Position numbers and translations under genes: made by a program
Assembly (NCBI RefSeq): GCF_047425875.1
Contig: NZ_CP179727.1
Location: 2,108,001 to 2,172,000, forward strand
DNA: 64,000 nt
Direction: 5' to 3'
Source of the DNA: Macrococcoides animalis
GTDB lineage: Bacteria > Bacillota > Bacilli > Staphylococcales > Staphylococcaceae
Shown here: piece by piece, positions 26,263 to 35,523 of the stretch
Layout of the letters: every line of letters starts with the position of its first letter
Numbering within the stretch: position 1 is the first letter of the stretch
Notes under the pieces: generated by a model
The model's input: only the letters and a program-made list of their open reading frames with translations
What the model was told of the DNA's origin: nothing
Databases searched by the model: none

Positions 26263-28686
26263 TTGGAGAACGCCACTTTGTTTGATCAATCTTACGTGAA
26301 AGGCACAATTATCCGTATACTTTTTCAAAATAACGATAACTTTTATACGGTATTAAAAGCCGAAGTGATCGATACAAATGAAGATTTTGATGATGAAGTG
26401 ACGGTCACAGGTTTCCTCCCTCAAATCGCAGAGGGTGATACCTATACATTCACAGGTAAACTTGTAACACACGCGAAATATGGTAAACAACTTCAAGCTG
26501 ACAAGTTTGAGAAAGACTTACCGCAATCTAAAGATGGCATCATTCATTATTTATCAAGTGATTTATTTAAAGGTGTGGGTAAAAAGACTGCGAGAACAAT
26601 TGTGGAAATGTTAGGTGAGGATGCACTCAATATCATTTTGGATGATAAATCGAGTTTAGATAAAATTCCTAAACTAGCTCGAGAAAAAAAGGATTTAATC
26701 TATAATACAATCAATGAAAATCAAGCTATTGAAAAAGTGATGATTCAACTTAATGATTGGGGATTTGGTCCTCAACTTGCAATGAAAATTTATCAATTTT
26801 ACAAGGAAGAGACGATAAGTATTATTAATGAATCACCATATCAACTGGTGATGGATATAGACGGGATAGGATTCAATAAAGCGGATGAACTGGCCCGTCA
26901 AATTGGTATAGATAACAATCATCCAGAACGTCTGAAAGCAGCATTAGTTTATGGCATTGAACAAGCTTCATTACAAAATGGTCATACGTATATTCCAGAT
27001 CAAATATTACTGGAAACAAGTTACGAATTACTGACTAAAAATGGCTCTCAAGTTGACCCTGATGCACTTGTTATTGCACTGACTGAACTTTGTGAGATAA
27101 AAGAAAAGTTAGTTGAACACGAAAAAAATATTTATATTCCAAGTTTGTTTTATTCTGAAACCAAAACAGTTCAGATTTTATATCGTTTGATGAATCATAA
27201 AGAACAACTTAAGCAATTCGAGCAGTCTGAAGTAATGCTTGCAATTGGTGAAATTGAACAGTTATTTGAAGTGACATATGCTGAAAAACAAAAAGAAGCA
27301 TTAATGCAAGCGATGAATAGTAAGTTGATGATTCTTTCAGGTGGGCCAGGTACTGGTAAAACGACTGTCGTTCGTGGTATTGTCACACTCTATGCCGAAC
27401 TTCATGGACTAAGTCTTGATTATGATGATTACGACGGGCAAGACTTTCCAATAGTAGTGGCCGCACCAACAGGTAGAGCATCCAAAAGGTTATATGAATC
27501 AACTGGACTTGAAGCGACAACGATTCATCGATTAATCGGCTGGACACGTGAAAATAAACCAGACGATATATTAGAAAATGAAATTACTGCAAAATTGATT
27601 ATTATTGACGAAATGTCGATGGTTGATACATGGTTGATGTTCCAATTGATGAAGGCTGTCCCCAATGATGCACAAATCATCTTTGTTGGAGACCAGGATC
27701 AATTGCCTTCAGTTGGTCCTGGGCAAGTATTCAAAGATTTAATTGAGTCTCAAATTATGCCGCAAATCGAACTCAATGAAGTGTATCGTCAACAAGAGGG
27801 GTCTTCTATTGTTGAACTTGCTCATCAAATCAAACGTAATGAACCGTTCGATATTACGAAGCGTTATAGTGATCGTAGTTTTATTCCTTGTTCAACAGAT
27901 CAGATTCCTGAAGTTATTGAAAAAATTGTAACTTCAGCTGTTAACAAAGGATATGATATGCGCGATATACAAGTACTCGCGCCAATTTATCGTGGAAATG
28001 CAGGGATTCGTGCACTCAATAAAGTATTACAAAAAATCTTAAACCCTGCAGATGAAAAAGTACGTGAAATGGAGTTTGGCGATGTTATCTATCGTAATCA
28101 TGACAAAGTATTACAATTGGTCAATCGACCTGAAGACGGTGTATTTAATGGGGATATTGGAGAAATCGTTGGCATCTTTAAAGCAGCTGAAAATGCGCTG
28201 AATAAAGATGTTGTCATTGTGGATTATGATGGTAATGAGGTAACGTATACGAAGGCAGATTTAATTGAAATTACACATGCGTATTGCTGCTCAATTCACA
28301 AATCACAAGGCTCTGAATTTCCAATTGTTATTATGCCAGTCGTGAATCAATATTATAGAATGTTACAGAAGAATATATTATATACAGGCTTAACACGGGC
28401 CAAACAGTCATTGATTTTTTGTGGTGACGTGAATGCATTTAATTCTGGGATTAAACGACTCGGAAACGCTAGATTTACATCATTTTATCAATTTCTACTC
28501 GATTACTTTAGTAAGGATGAGCAAAAAGAATTAAGTGATGAAAACGCGGATGACAATTCTGATGAAAACGAAGATAAGCATTCAAATAGACTGCCATTTA
28601 AAGTCGGTGAAATGACCGAAGAAAATATGCATCTCGTGTCACCAATGATTAATATGGAAGATATTACGCCGTTTGATTATCTTTAA
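26263..28686 (+). CDS. recD2: SF1B DNA helicase RecD2
   Basis: This 807-residue helicase has an N-terminal OB-like domain, tandem helix-hairpin-helix motifs (about residues 95-210; FKGVGKKTA, MDIDGIGFNKADELA), Walker A (GGPGTGKTT, near residue 360), IIDEMSMVD, VGDQDQLPSVGPG and the C-terminal UvrD-like SIHKSQGSEF...YTGLTRAK. It unwinds 5'-3' and acts in repair and fork maintenance without RecBC. The start is TTG 26263 with AAGGAGG 8 nt upstream. The C-terminal 45 residues are acidic. Confidence 0.94.
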   Translation: MENATLFDQSYVKGTIIRILFQNNDNFYTVLKAEVIDTNEDFDDEVTVTGFLPQIAEGDTYTFTGKLVTHAKYGKQLQADKFEKDLPQSKDGIIHYLSSDLFKGVGKKTARTIVEMLGEDALNIILDDKSSLDKIPKLAREKKDLIYNTINENQAIEKVMIQLNDWGFGPQLAMKIYQFYKEETISIINESPYQLVMDIDGIGFNKADELARQIGIDNNHPERLKAALVYGIEQASLQNGHTYIPDQILLETSYELLTKNGSQVDPDALVIALTELCEIKEKLVEHEKNIYIPSLFYSETKTVQILYRLMNHKEQLKQFEQSEVMLAIGEIEQLFEVTYAEKQKEALMQAMNSKLMILSGGPGTGKTTVVRGIVTLYAELHGLSLDYDDYDGQDFPIVVAAPTGRASKRLYESTGLEATTIHRLIGWTRENKPDDILENEITAKLIIIDEMSMVDTWLMFQLMKAVPNDAQIIFVGDQDQLPSVGPGQVFKDLIESQIMPQIELNEVYRQQEGSSIVELAHQIKRNEPFDITKRYSDRSFIPCSTDQIPEVIEKIVTSAVNKGYDMRDIQVLAPIYRGNAGIRALNKVLQKILNPADEKVREMEFGDVIYRNHDKVLQLVNRPEDGVFNGDIGEIVGIFKAAENALNKDVVIVDYDGNEVTYTKADLIEITHAYCCSIHKSQGSEFPIVIMPVVNQYYRMLQKNILYTGLTRAKQSLIFCGDVNAFNSGIKRLGNARFTSFYQFLLDYFSKDEQKELSDENADDNSDENEDKHSNRLPFKVGEMTEENMHLVSPMINMEDITPFDYL

Positions 28687-28687
28687 G

Positions 28688-28717
28688 TTGACGATAGACA
28701 TTCAATTCCATTATAAT
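28688..28717 (+). promoter_or_regulatory. Promoter of alaS
   Basis: TTGACG (28688-28693) and TATAAT (28712-28717) with an 18-bp spacer, directly after the recD2 stop and before the T-box leader. Confidence 0.7.
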
Positions 28718-28723
28718 TTAACT

Positions 28724-28918
28724 AATTCAAATTTAAAGCTGAGTAGGTAATCCCTCAATTTCAAAGAGACATATCGGTTGGTGCGAGATATGATTGATAT
28801 TACTGAAGCTACTTTATCTTATAATTTATGAATATTAATCGAGTGATGACTTTGTCATAACTAGGGTGGTACCGCGAACACGTTCGTCCCTTTTATAGGG
28901 ATAACGTGTATTTTTTTA
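28724..28918 (+). ncRNA. T-box leader of alaS
   Basis: The perfect T-box core AGGGTGGTACCGCG (28863-28876) is followed by CGTCCCTTTTATAGGGA within a terminator stem (ACACGTT 28878-28884 with AACGTGT 28903-28909, then a T run). The probable specifier codon is GCT (Ala), in TGAAGCTACT on the 3' side of Stem I. The UGGU bulge fits A73 of tRNA-Ala. Uncharged tRNA-Ala should favour antitermination and alaS expression. Confidence 0.93.
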
Positions 28919-28939
28919 TTTAAAAAGGAGAAGATAAAG

Positions 28940-31564
28940 ATGAAACGATTAACAGCAGCAGAAATTAGACAAATGTATTTAGACTTTTTCGTTGAGAAAG
29001 GGCATATGATAGAACCGTCAGCACCATTAGTACCGATTGATGACGACACTTTATTATGGATTAACTCAGGTGTTGCGACTTTAAAGAAATACTTCGATGG
29101 TCGTGTGATTCCGAAAAATCCTCGCATTACGAATGCACAAAAATCAATTCGTACAAACGATATTGAAAATGTAGGATTTACTGCACGTCACCATACTTTC
29201 TTCGAAATGTTAGGAAACTTCTCAATCGGCGATTACTTTAAAAAAGAAGCAATCGAATTTGCTTGGGAATTCTTAACGAGCGAAAAATGGATGGCGATTG
29301 ACCCTGAAAAATTATACGTTACGATTCATCCAGAAGATACAGAAGCTTATAATTTCTGGGTAAACGATATTGGCTTAACAGATGATCGAATCACACGTAT
29401 CGAAGGGAATTTCTGGGATATTGGTGAAGGGCCAAGTGGACCGAACACTGAAATCTTCTATGACCGCGGAGAAACATACGGAACAGAAGATCTTGCTGAA
29501 GAAATGTATCCAGGTGGAGAAAATGAACGTTATTTAGAAGTTTGGAACTTAGTATTCTCTGAATTCAATCATAATCCAGATCATACGTATTCACCACTTC
29601 CTAAGCAAAACATTGATACGGGGATGGGGCTTGAGCGTATGGCTTCAATCTCACAAGACGTTCCAACAAACTATGATACAGATTTATTTATGCCAATTAT
29701 TGAACAAACAGAAGCGATTTCTGGTAAAAAATATCGTACGAATAAAGCAGATGATGTTGCATTTAAAGTCATAGCAGACCATATTCGTACAGTAAGTTTT
29801 GCGATTGGTGATGGTGCATTACCATCAAATGAAGGTCGTGGATATGTATTACGTCGTTTATTACGTCGTGCGGTACGTTTTGCTCAAAAATTAGATATTA
29901 ATAAGCCTTTCATGTATGAATTAGTAGATATCGTAGCAAGCATTATGAAGCCTTATTATCCAGATGTTGATAATAATAAAGACTTCATTAAGAAAGTCAT
30001 TAAATCTGAGGAAGACCGTTTCCACGAAACACTTGAAGAAGGTTTAGTGCATTTCAATGCATTAAAAGAAGCTGCGAAAAGTTCAACTAATCAGTTAAAA
30101 GGTGAGGATGTATTCAAACTATATGATACATTTGGATTCCCTGTTGAGTTAACTGAAGAGTTAGCGGAAGAAGCGGGTGTTGAAGTAGATCACGCTGGTT
30201 TTGAAAACGCGATGGAAGCACAACGTACCCGTGCACGTGAAAGTCGTCAAAAAACACAAAGTATGCAAGTACAAAGTGAAGTATTATCAAGCCTTACTAT
30301 GCCAAGTACGTTCGTCGGATATGAAACCTTATCAAACGAAACAGAAATTATTGCAATCATTGAAAACGTTGAAAACGTTGAATCTTCAAAAGAAGATAAG
30401 ATTCAATTTATATTATCTGAAACACCATTCTATGCGGTAAGTGGTGGACAAGTTGCAGATATAGGTATTATTTCAAATGATGACTTTGAAATTGAAGTGA
30501 CTGAAGTAACGAAAGCGCCGAATGGTCAAAATCTTCATACTGGAACAATTCGCTTTGGGAAAGTAACAGTTGGTGCGAAAGTGAAGACGCAAGTTGATAA
30601 AAGCTTTAGAACATTTGTAATTAAGAACCATAGTGCAACCCACTTAATGCACCAAGCATTAAAAGATGTATTGGGTACACACGTAAACCAAGCAGGTTCA
30701 CTTGTAACACCTGATCGTTTACGATTTGACTTCTCGCATTTCGGGCCAGTAACGCATGAAGAAATTGCAAAAATCGAACAAATTGTAAATGAAAAGATTT
30801 GGGCTAATTTAAGTGTTGAAATCAATGAAATGCCAATTAATGAAGCGAAAGAAAAAGGTGCTATGGCATTATTCGGTGAAAAATATGGCGAAATTGTTCG
30901 TGTTGTAGAGATGAGCGATTACTCGATTGAATTATGTGGTGGTGTTCATGTGCGCAACACAGGTGAAATCGGATTATTCAAAATTGTTTCTGAATCGGGA
31001 ACAGGTGCAGGAGTACGTCGTATCGAAGCTGTGACAAGTAAATCAGCATATGAATATTTATCAGCATACCAAGAGATTGTAAATAGAATATTACCAAAAG
31101 TAAAAGTGAAACAACAAGATCAACTGGTAGCTAAGATAGATGAGTTAACTACTAACATTCGTACACAAGAAAAAACAATCACAGACTTAAACAAATCTAT
31201 CGCTTCACTTAAAATGGGTGACATCACAGAACAAGTTGAAGAAATCAACGGTCTTAAAGTATTAGCTGTTCAGGTGGAAGCTGAAGATAACAAAATGTTA
31301 CGTGAATTAATGGATGATTATCGTTCTAAATTACAGGACGCAGTTATTTTCATTGTAGCTGCAAATGATAAGTTAAATTATATGGCTAGTGTACCAAAGG
31401 ATAAAACTTCACAAGTTAAAGCAGGTGACATTATTAAAGGTGTTGCTAATGTAACAGGAGGTAAGGGTGGAGGGCGCCCAGATTCAGCTCAAGGTGCTGC
31501 AAATAATCCTGCTGATATTACAACCGCATTACAATTTGTAAAGGACTACATTAATACATTGTAA
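28940..31564 (+). CDS. alaS: Alanyl-tRNA synthetase
   Basis: This 874-residue class II enzyme has FFVEKGH, GNFSIGDYFK, the editing domain with HSATHLMHQAL and CGGVHV (zinc ligands), and the C-terminal DHHA1-type domain ending GGKGGGRPDSAQGA. It charges and proofreads tRNA-Ala. AAAAGGAG precedes ATG 28940. It is expressed from its own promoter through the T-box leader. Confidence 0.98.
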   Translation: MKRLTAAEIRQMYLDFFVEKGHMIEPSAPLVPIDDDTLLWINSGVATLKKYFDGRVIPKNPRITNAQKSIRTNDIENVGFTARHHTFFEMLGNFSIGDYFKKEAIEFAWEFLTSEKWMAIDPEKLYVTIHPEDTEAYNFWVNDIGLTDDRITRIEGNFWDIGEGPSGPNTEIFYDRGETYGTEDLAEEMYPGGENERYLEVWNLVFSEFNHNPDHTYSPLPKQNIDTGMGLERMASISQDVPTNYDTDLFMPIIEQTEAISGKKYRTNKADDVAFKVIADHIRTVSFAIGDGALPSNEGRGYVLRRLLRRAVRFAQKLDINKPFMYELVDIVASIMKPYYPDVDNNKDFIKKVIKSEEDRFHETLEEGLVHFNALKEAAKSSTNQLKGEDVFKLYDTFGFPVELTEELAEEAGVEVDHAGFENAMEAQRTRARESRQKTQSMQVQSEVLSSLTMPSTFVGYETLSNETEIIAIIENVENVESSKEDKIQFILSETPFYAVSGGQVADIGIISNDDFEIEVTEVTKAPNGQNLHTGTIRFGKVTVGAKVKTQVDKSFRTFVIKNHSATHLMHQALKDVLGTHVNQAGSLVTPDRLRFDFSHFGPVTHEEIAKIEQIVNEKIWANLSVEINEMPINEAKEKGAMALFGEKYGEIVRVVEMSDYSIELCGGVHVRNTGEIGLFKIVSESGTGAGVRRIEAVTSKSAYEYLSAYQEIVNRILPKVKVKQQDQLVAKIDELTTNIRTQEKTITDLNKSIASLKMGDITEQVEEINGLKVLAVQVEAEDNKMLRELMDDYRSKLQDAVIFIVAANDKLNYMASVPKDKTSQVKAGDIIKGVANVTGGKGGGRPDSAQGAANNPADITTALQFVKDYINTL

Positions 31565-31588
31565 TTAAAAAATGTTTTATAGTATGAT
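31559..31588 (+). promoter_or_regulatory. Possible promoter of the ireB operon
   Basis: TTGTAA (31559-31564) and TATGAT (31583-31588) are 18 bp apart and overlap the alaS stop. Plausible by sequence only. Confidence 0.4.
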
Positions 31589-31625
31589 ATTATTGAATAA
31601 ATGTCATACAAAGGAGTGTATTGCA

Positions 31626-31895
31626 GTGGAAAATTTCGATAAAACAATGAAGTTCAATTTTGATGAATTACCAAAAGAAGAAGTAAGAACTGTATTATTG
31701 AACGTATATAATACATTAGAAGAAAGAGGATATAGCCCAATTAATCAAATTGTTGGTTATTTATTATCAGGAGACCCAGCGTATATTCCAAGACACAATG
31801 ATGCAAGAAATCAAATTAGAAGATTAGACCGTGATGATATAATGGAGCAACTTGTATCAAGTTATATACAATCAGAGACTAAAGGAAATGAATAA
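31626..31895 (+). CDS. ireB: IreB family regulatory phosphoprotein (UPF0297)
   Basis: This 89-residue protein (VENFDKTMKFNFDEL..., then YNTLEERGYSPINQIVGY and DPAYIPRHNDARNQIR) matches the UPF0297/YrzL/IreB family closely. IreB in Enterococcus is a substrate of the Ser/Thr kinase IreK and affects cephalosporin tolerance. The true start is GTG 31626 with AAAGGAG upstream; a longer frame exists but has no support. It overlaps ruvX by 8 bp. ireB-ruvX-DUF1292-mltG is the conserved order. Confidence 0.94.
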   Translation: MENFDKTMKFNFDELPKEEVRTVLLNVYNTLEERGYSPINQIVGYLLSGDPAYIPRHNDARNQIRRLDRDDIMEQLVSSYIQSETKGNE

Positions 31896-32307
31896 AATAA
31901 TCGGTTTAGATGTTGGCTCGAAAACAATTGGTGTTGCCTTAAGTGACGCTATGGGATGGACTGCACAAGGTCTTACTACACTCCGCATCGATGAAGCAAA
32001 TCATGAATTTGGTTTAGATGAACTTAAAACAATCATAGATGAGAATAATGTTGATACTGCTGTTATTGGATTACCTAAAAATATGAATAATTCAGTAGGT
32101 CCGAGGGGAGAAGCATCGATTCAGTTTGGTGAAATGTTGAAAAGTAGTTGCCCGGATATTACAATAGTGATGTGGGATGAACGACTTTCTACGGTCGGTG
32201 CTGAAAGAACACTGCTCGAAGCAGACGTTTCACGTAAGAAAAGAAAACAAGTTATTGATAAAATGGCTGCAGTATTCATATTGCAAGGGTATTTAAATTC
32301 TAAATAA
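31888..32307 (+). CDS. ruvX: Holliday-junction resolvase-like protein RuvX/YqgF
   Basis: This 139-residue RNase H-fold protein starts MNKIIGLDVGSKTIGVA with the first catalytic aspartate, and has VIGLPKNMN, MWDERLSTV and a C-terminal KKRKQVIDKMAAVFILQ. YqgF family members act in pre-16S rRNA end processing. ATG 31888 lies inside the last codons of ireB. Name in Bacillus: yrrK. Confidence 0.95.
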   Translation: MNKIIGLDVGSKTIGVALSDAMGWTAQGLTTLRIDEANHEFGLDELKTIIDENNVDTAVIGLPKNMNNSVGPRGEASIQFGEMLKSSCPDITIVMWDERLSTVGAERTLLEADVSRKKRKQVIDKMAAVFILQGYLNSK

Positions 32308-32321
32308 AAAGGATGATTAAA

Positions 32322-32648
32322 ATGACAGAAGAAATGAATAATCAAGAAGTAAACGAAGAGACTTTGGATATTAATAACGAAGAAGAGTTATTAACATTAT
32401 TTGATGAAGAAGGAAACGAAGTATTATATCGTAAATTAGTAAGCTTCTATCACCCGGGATTTGAAAAAGAATATGTTATCCTAGCTGAAGAAGGATCTGA
32501 CGAAGAAGAAGAAATAGAATTAATCCCAATGATTAATGAACCTGATAGTGAAGGTGACGGTGGTAAATTTATGCCAATCGAAACTGACGAAGAATGGGAT
32601 ATGATCGAAGAATTCGTTAATACAAATTTTGACGAAGAAGTGCTATAA
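32322..32648 (+). CDS. DUF1292 family protein (YrzB-like)
   Basis: This 108-residue, strongly acidic protein contains the DUF1292 segment EEELLTLFDEEGNEVLYRKL and the run EEEEIELIPMIN. No catalytic residues are evident and the function is unknown. It always lies between ruvX and mltG in this lineage. ATG 32322 was chosen with AAAAGG about 9 nt upstream. Confidence 0.88.
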   Translation: MTEEMNNQEVNEETLDINNEEELLTLFDEEGNEVLYRKLVSFYHPGFEKEYVILAEEGSDEEEEIELIPMINEPDSEGDGGKFMPIETDEEWDMIEEFVNTNFDEEVL

Positions 32649-32666
32649 CGCCAAAGGAGTTTAAAT

Positions 32667-33800
32667 ATGTCTAATAGAAACAAAGAGATTAGAGATTCAA
32701 AATCTTTCTCTAAGCTTCTTTCTTCTATCATTATTGGAATAATATTAATAGGCGTGTGTATTTTAGCGATTGGAAGTTTCTTTTATATGAACTCTAGCCA
32801 AAAGCCACTAAATCCCGATGATAAATCTACAACGAAAGTAGAGATATTGCCTGGTGAGTCTGCAACAATGATTGGAGAAAAATTAGAAAAAGAAAAAATT
32901 ATTAAAAGTAGTACGATGTTTAAGTACTATTTAAAATTTAATAATATTTCAAACTTTCAAGCTGGAAGTTATGAATTGTCACCATCAATGACTTTTAAAC
33001 AAATTTCTAAAAGTCTTCAAAAAGGAGAAGTATACATTCCTGTTGTCTTTAAAATGAATATTCCTGAAGGAATTACGATAGAACAAATTGGGGATATTGT
33101 TCAAAAGAAAACAAAAATTAAGAAATCGGACTTCGTTAAAGAAGTAAATGATTCAGAATTTATCAAGAAAATGCAGAAGAAACATCCGAAGTTAATTACA
33201 AAAGATGTATATAATAAAGAGATTAAATACCCGTTAGAAGGTTATTTATATCCTGCAACGTATGATTTCACTGAAAAGAATCCAACGACAGAAGAAATCG
33301 TTGATAAGATGCTTACCGCAACTGAAGAAAATGCATTCCCGTTGTGGGATAAATATGGTGGTGTATTATTAACTGAGAATGGTACTGAACGTCGATTAAA
33401 TTTCCATGAGTTTCTGACATTCTCATCGTTAATAGAACGTGAAGCTACCGGTTTGACGGATCGTGCGAAGATTGCATCTGTATTTATTAATCGTATGGAA
33501 GAGAATCCAGCAATGCCATTGCAAACTGACCCGACTGTATTATATGCACTAGGTCGTCATAAAGCAGTGACTTATGAAGCTGATTTAAAGGTAGATTCAC
33601 CATACAACACATACATTAATACAGGATTACCACCTGGACCTATCGCAACAAGCGGTAAAGAATCTATGGAAAGTGTATTAAACCCTGCGAAGACAGATTA
33701 TCTATATTTCTTAGCAGCAAAAGATGGTAAAAACTACTTCTCGAAAACATATGATGAGCATTTAAAATTAAAGGATAAACATATTGACAGCCAGCAGTAG
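32667..33800 (+). CDS. mltG: Endolytic murein transglycosylase MltG
   Basis: This 377-residue YceG-family enzyme has one N-terminal membrane helix (about residues 14-40), a LysM-like domain (about 70-140, IPEGITIEQIGDIV), and a catalytic domain with SSLIEREATGLTDRAKIASVF including the catalytic glutamate, then the family motifs DPTVLYALG and TGLPPGPI. MltG cleaves nascent glycan strands in the membrane. AAAGGAG precedes ATG 32667. The terminator at 33801 closes the ireB-mltG operon. Confidence 0.96.
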   Translation: MSNRNKEIRDSKSFSKLLSSIIIGIILIGVCILAIGSFFYMNSSQKPLNPDDKSTTKVEILPGESATMIGEKLEKEKIIKSSTMFKYYLKFNNISNFQAGSYELSPSMTFKQISKSLQKGEVYIPVVFKMNIPEGITIEQIGDIVQKKTKIKKSDFVKEVNDSEFIKKMQKKHPKLITKDVYNKEIKYPLEGYLYPATYDFTEKNPTTEEIVDKMLTATEENAFPLWDKYGGVLLTENGTERRLNFHEFLTFSSLIEREATGLTDRAKIASVFINRMEENPAMPLQTDPTVLYALGRHKAVTYEADLKVDSPYNTYINTGLPPGPIATSGKESMESVLNPAKTDYLYFLAAKDGKNYFSKTYDEHLKLKDKHIDSQQ

Positions 33801-33827
33801 AAATAGGACGCATAGTCCTATTTTTTT
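33801..33827 (+). terminator. Intrinsic terminator after mltG
   Basis: AAATAGGAC (33801-33809) pairs with GTCCTATTT (33815-33823) followed by a long T run. Confidence 0.85.
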
Positions 33828-33852
33828 ATATTAATACGTAGTAATTTTACTA

Positions 33853-33881
33853 TTACTTTTTTTATCGTTTTATGGTACAAT
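33853..33881 (+). promoter_or_regulatory. Promoter of trmR-trhP1-trhP2-udk-greA
   Basis: An extended -10, TGG-TACAAT (33873-33881), with -35-like TTACTT 17 bp upstream. Transcription would begin near 33888, i.e. after the first in-frame ATG at 33885. Confidence 0.6.
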
Positions 33882-33904
33882 ATCATGAAAATAAAAACAC
33901 AACT

Positions 33905-33931
33905 ACCAGCCTATGTGGTTGGTAATTTTTT
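33905..33931 (+). terminator. Terminator-like hairpin in the trmR leader
   Basis: ACCAGCC (33905-33911) pairs with GGTTGGT (33917-33923), followed by AA and six T. It sits between the promoter and the probable TTG start and could attenuate the operon. Confidence 0.5.
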
Positions 33932-33950
33932 CGTTAAAGGATTGTTTCAA

Positions 33951-34577
33951 TTGATTAAAGAAGAGACATATATTAGTAGATTGAATCCGGTGAACGCTAT
34001 CGATGATTTAATTGAAATTGCAAAGTTAAATGAAGTGCCAATCATGGATAAAATTTCAGTTGAGTTTGTTAAACAGATGATTCGAATTCATCAATCAAAA
34101 TCTGTGCTCGAAATTGGTACTGCTATAGGTTATAGTGCATTACACTTTGCATCAGTAAATGAAGAAGTGCATATAACTACGATTGAACGTAGTGAAGAAA
34201 TGTATAAATCTGCTTTGAAACATATCGAATCATATCAAAAGCAACATCAAATTCGTCCAATCTTTAAAGATGCACTTGAAGCATTTGATGAGGTAAGCGA
34301 TAAAGAATATGATATATTATTTATCGATGCAGCTAAGGCTCAATCGCGCAAGTTTTTTGAGTTGTATAGTCCATTGGTAAGACAAGGTGGGTTAATCATC
34401 ACAGATAACATTTTATATCATGACTTTGTAGGTAATATTGAAATTGTACGAAGTCGTAATATAAAGCAAATGGTGCGAAAGATTGAAAGATACAATACTT
34501 GGCTAAGTGAAAATAAAGATTATAATACGAATTTCATCGATATAGGGGATGGAATGAGTATTTCAGTGAAAAAATAA
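33951..34577 (+). CDS. trmR: tRNA 5-hydroxyuridine O-methyltransferase TrmR
   Basis: This is a class I SAM-dependent O-methyltransferase of about 208 residues with VLEIGTAIGYSALHFA (motif I), TTIERSEEMYKSA, LFIDAAKAQ and LIITDNILYHD. In Bacillus the equivalent YrrM methylates ho5U34 to mo5U34 in tRNA, and the two U32 genes that follow make ho5U, so the trio forms one pathway. I prefer the TTG at 33951 (TAAAGGA upstream, MIKEETYIS); the ATG at 33885 lies at or before the predicted transcription start and would translate a hairpin region. Confidence 0.85.
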   Translation: MIKEETYISRLNPVNAIDDLIEIAKLNEVPIMDKISVEFVKQMIRIHQSKSVLEIGTAIGYSALHFASVNEEVHITTIERSEEMYKSALKHIESYQKQHQIRPIFKDALEAFDEVSDKEYDILFIDAAKAQSRKFFELYSPLVRQGGLIITDNILYHDFVGNIEIVRSRNIKQMVRKIERYNTWLSENKDYNTNFIDIGDGMSISVKK

Positions 34578-34588
34578 AGGAGTACATT

Positions 34589-35512
34589 ATGACAGAATTA
34601 TTAGTAACACCAAAGTCGTTAACACATATTAGTGATTTATTAGAAGCAGGTGCAGATGCGTTTGTGATTGGAGAACAGCAATTCGGCTTGCGATTAGCAG
34701 GCGAATTTAATCGTGAGGACTTAAAAATAGCCATTAAATTAATTCATGAGCACGGTAAAAAAGTATATGTTGCTGTCAACGGCATTTTTCATAACGAACA
34801 TTTAGAAGCTGTTGAAGATTATATGAAATTCTTACATGAAGAAAAACCCGATGCGATTCTTTTTGGGGATCCGGCAATCGTTATGTATGAACGAGAATTA
34901 GGTAATACTATCCCATTACAATGGAATCAAGAAACATTGGTTACAAACCATTTCCAAGTCAATTACTGGGGTGAGCGTGGTGCGAATCGCGCTGTATTAG
35001 CACGTGAATTATCACTTGATGAAGTAATAAATATTAAAGAAAACAGTAACGTTGCAATAGAAGTACAAGTTCATGGTATGACATGTATGTTCCAATCTAA
35101 ACGAAGTCTATTAGGGAATTACTTCTTGTATCAAGATAAAGTAATGAAGATTGAAAATCGCGAAATTAAAGATGCAATGTTATTGTATGACGAAGAACGT
35201 AATAATAAATACCCAATTTTTGAGGACAAAAATGGAACACATATTATGAGTCCGAATGATATTTGCGTTATCGAAGAGTTAGAAGAACTGATTGAAGCAG
35301 GTATTGATTCATTTAAGATTGATGGTGTTTTACACTCAGAAGAATATATTACTACCGTTACTAAAGCTTATCGTAAAGCATTAGATTTATATAAAGAAGA
35401 TGTAGACGCATATGAAGATGCTAAATTTGATTTAGTTGATATGATAGAAGAAATCCAACCAGAACACCGTCCACTAGACCAAGGATTCTTATTTAAACAA
35501 ACTGTATATTAA
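34589..35512 (+). CDS. trhP1: U32-family tRNA hydroxylation protein TrhP1 (YrrN-like)
   Basis: This 307-residue U32 protein contains GADAFVIGEQQFGLR, VAVNGIFHNEH and the signature region VQVHGMTCMFQSKRSLLGN. In contrast to the next gene it has only two cysteines, so it lacks the set that binds an iron-sulfur cluster; it is shorter than trhP2. With TrhP2 it is expected to introduce 5-hydroxyuridine at tRNA position 34. AAAGGAG precedes the start. Confidence 0.88.
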   Translation: MTELLVTPKSLTHISDLLEAGADAFVIGEQQFGLRLAGEFNREDLKIAIKLIHEHGKKVYVAVNGIFHNEHLEAVEDYMKFLHEEKPDAILFGDPAIVMYERELGNTIPLQWNQETLVTNHFQVNYWGERGANRAVLARELSLDEVINIKENSNVAIEVQVHGMTCMFQSKRSLLGNYFLYQDKVMKIENREIKDAMLLYDEERNNKYPIFEDKNGTHIMSPNDICVIEELEELIEAGIDSFKIDGVLHSEEYITTVTKAYRKALDLYKEDVDAYEDAKFDLVDMIEEIQPEHRPLDQGFLFKQTVY

Positions 35513-35523
35513 GGAATGATTTG

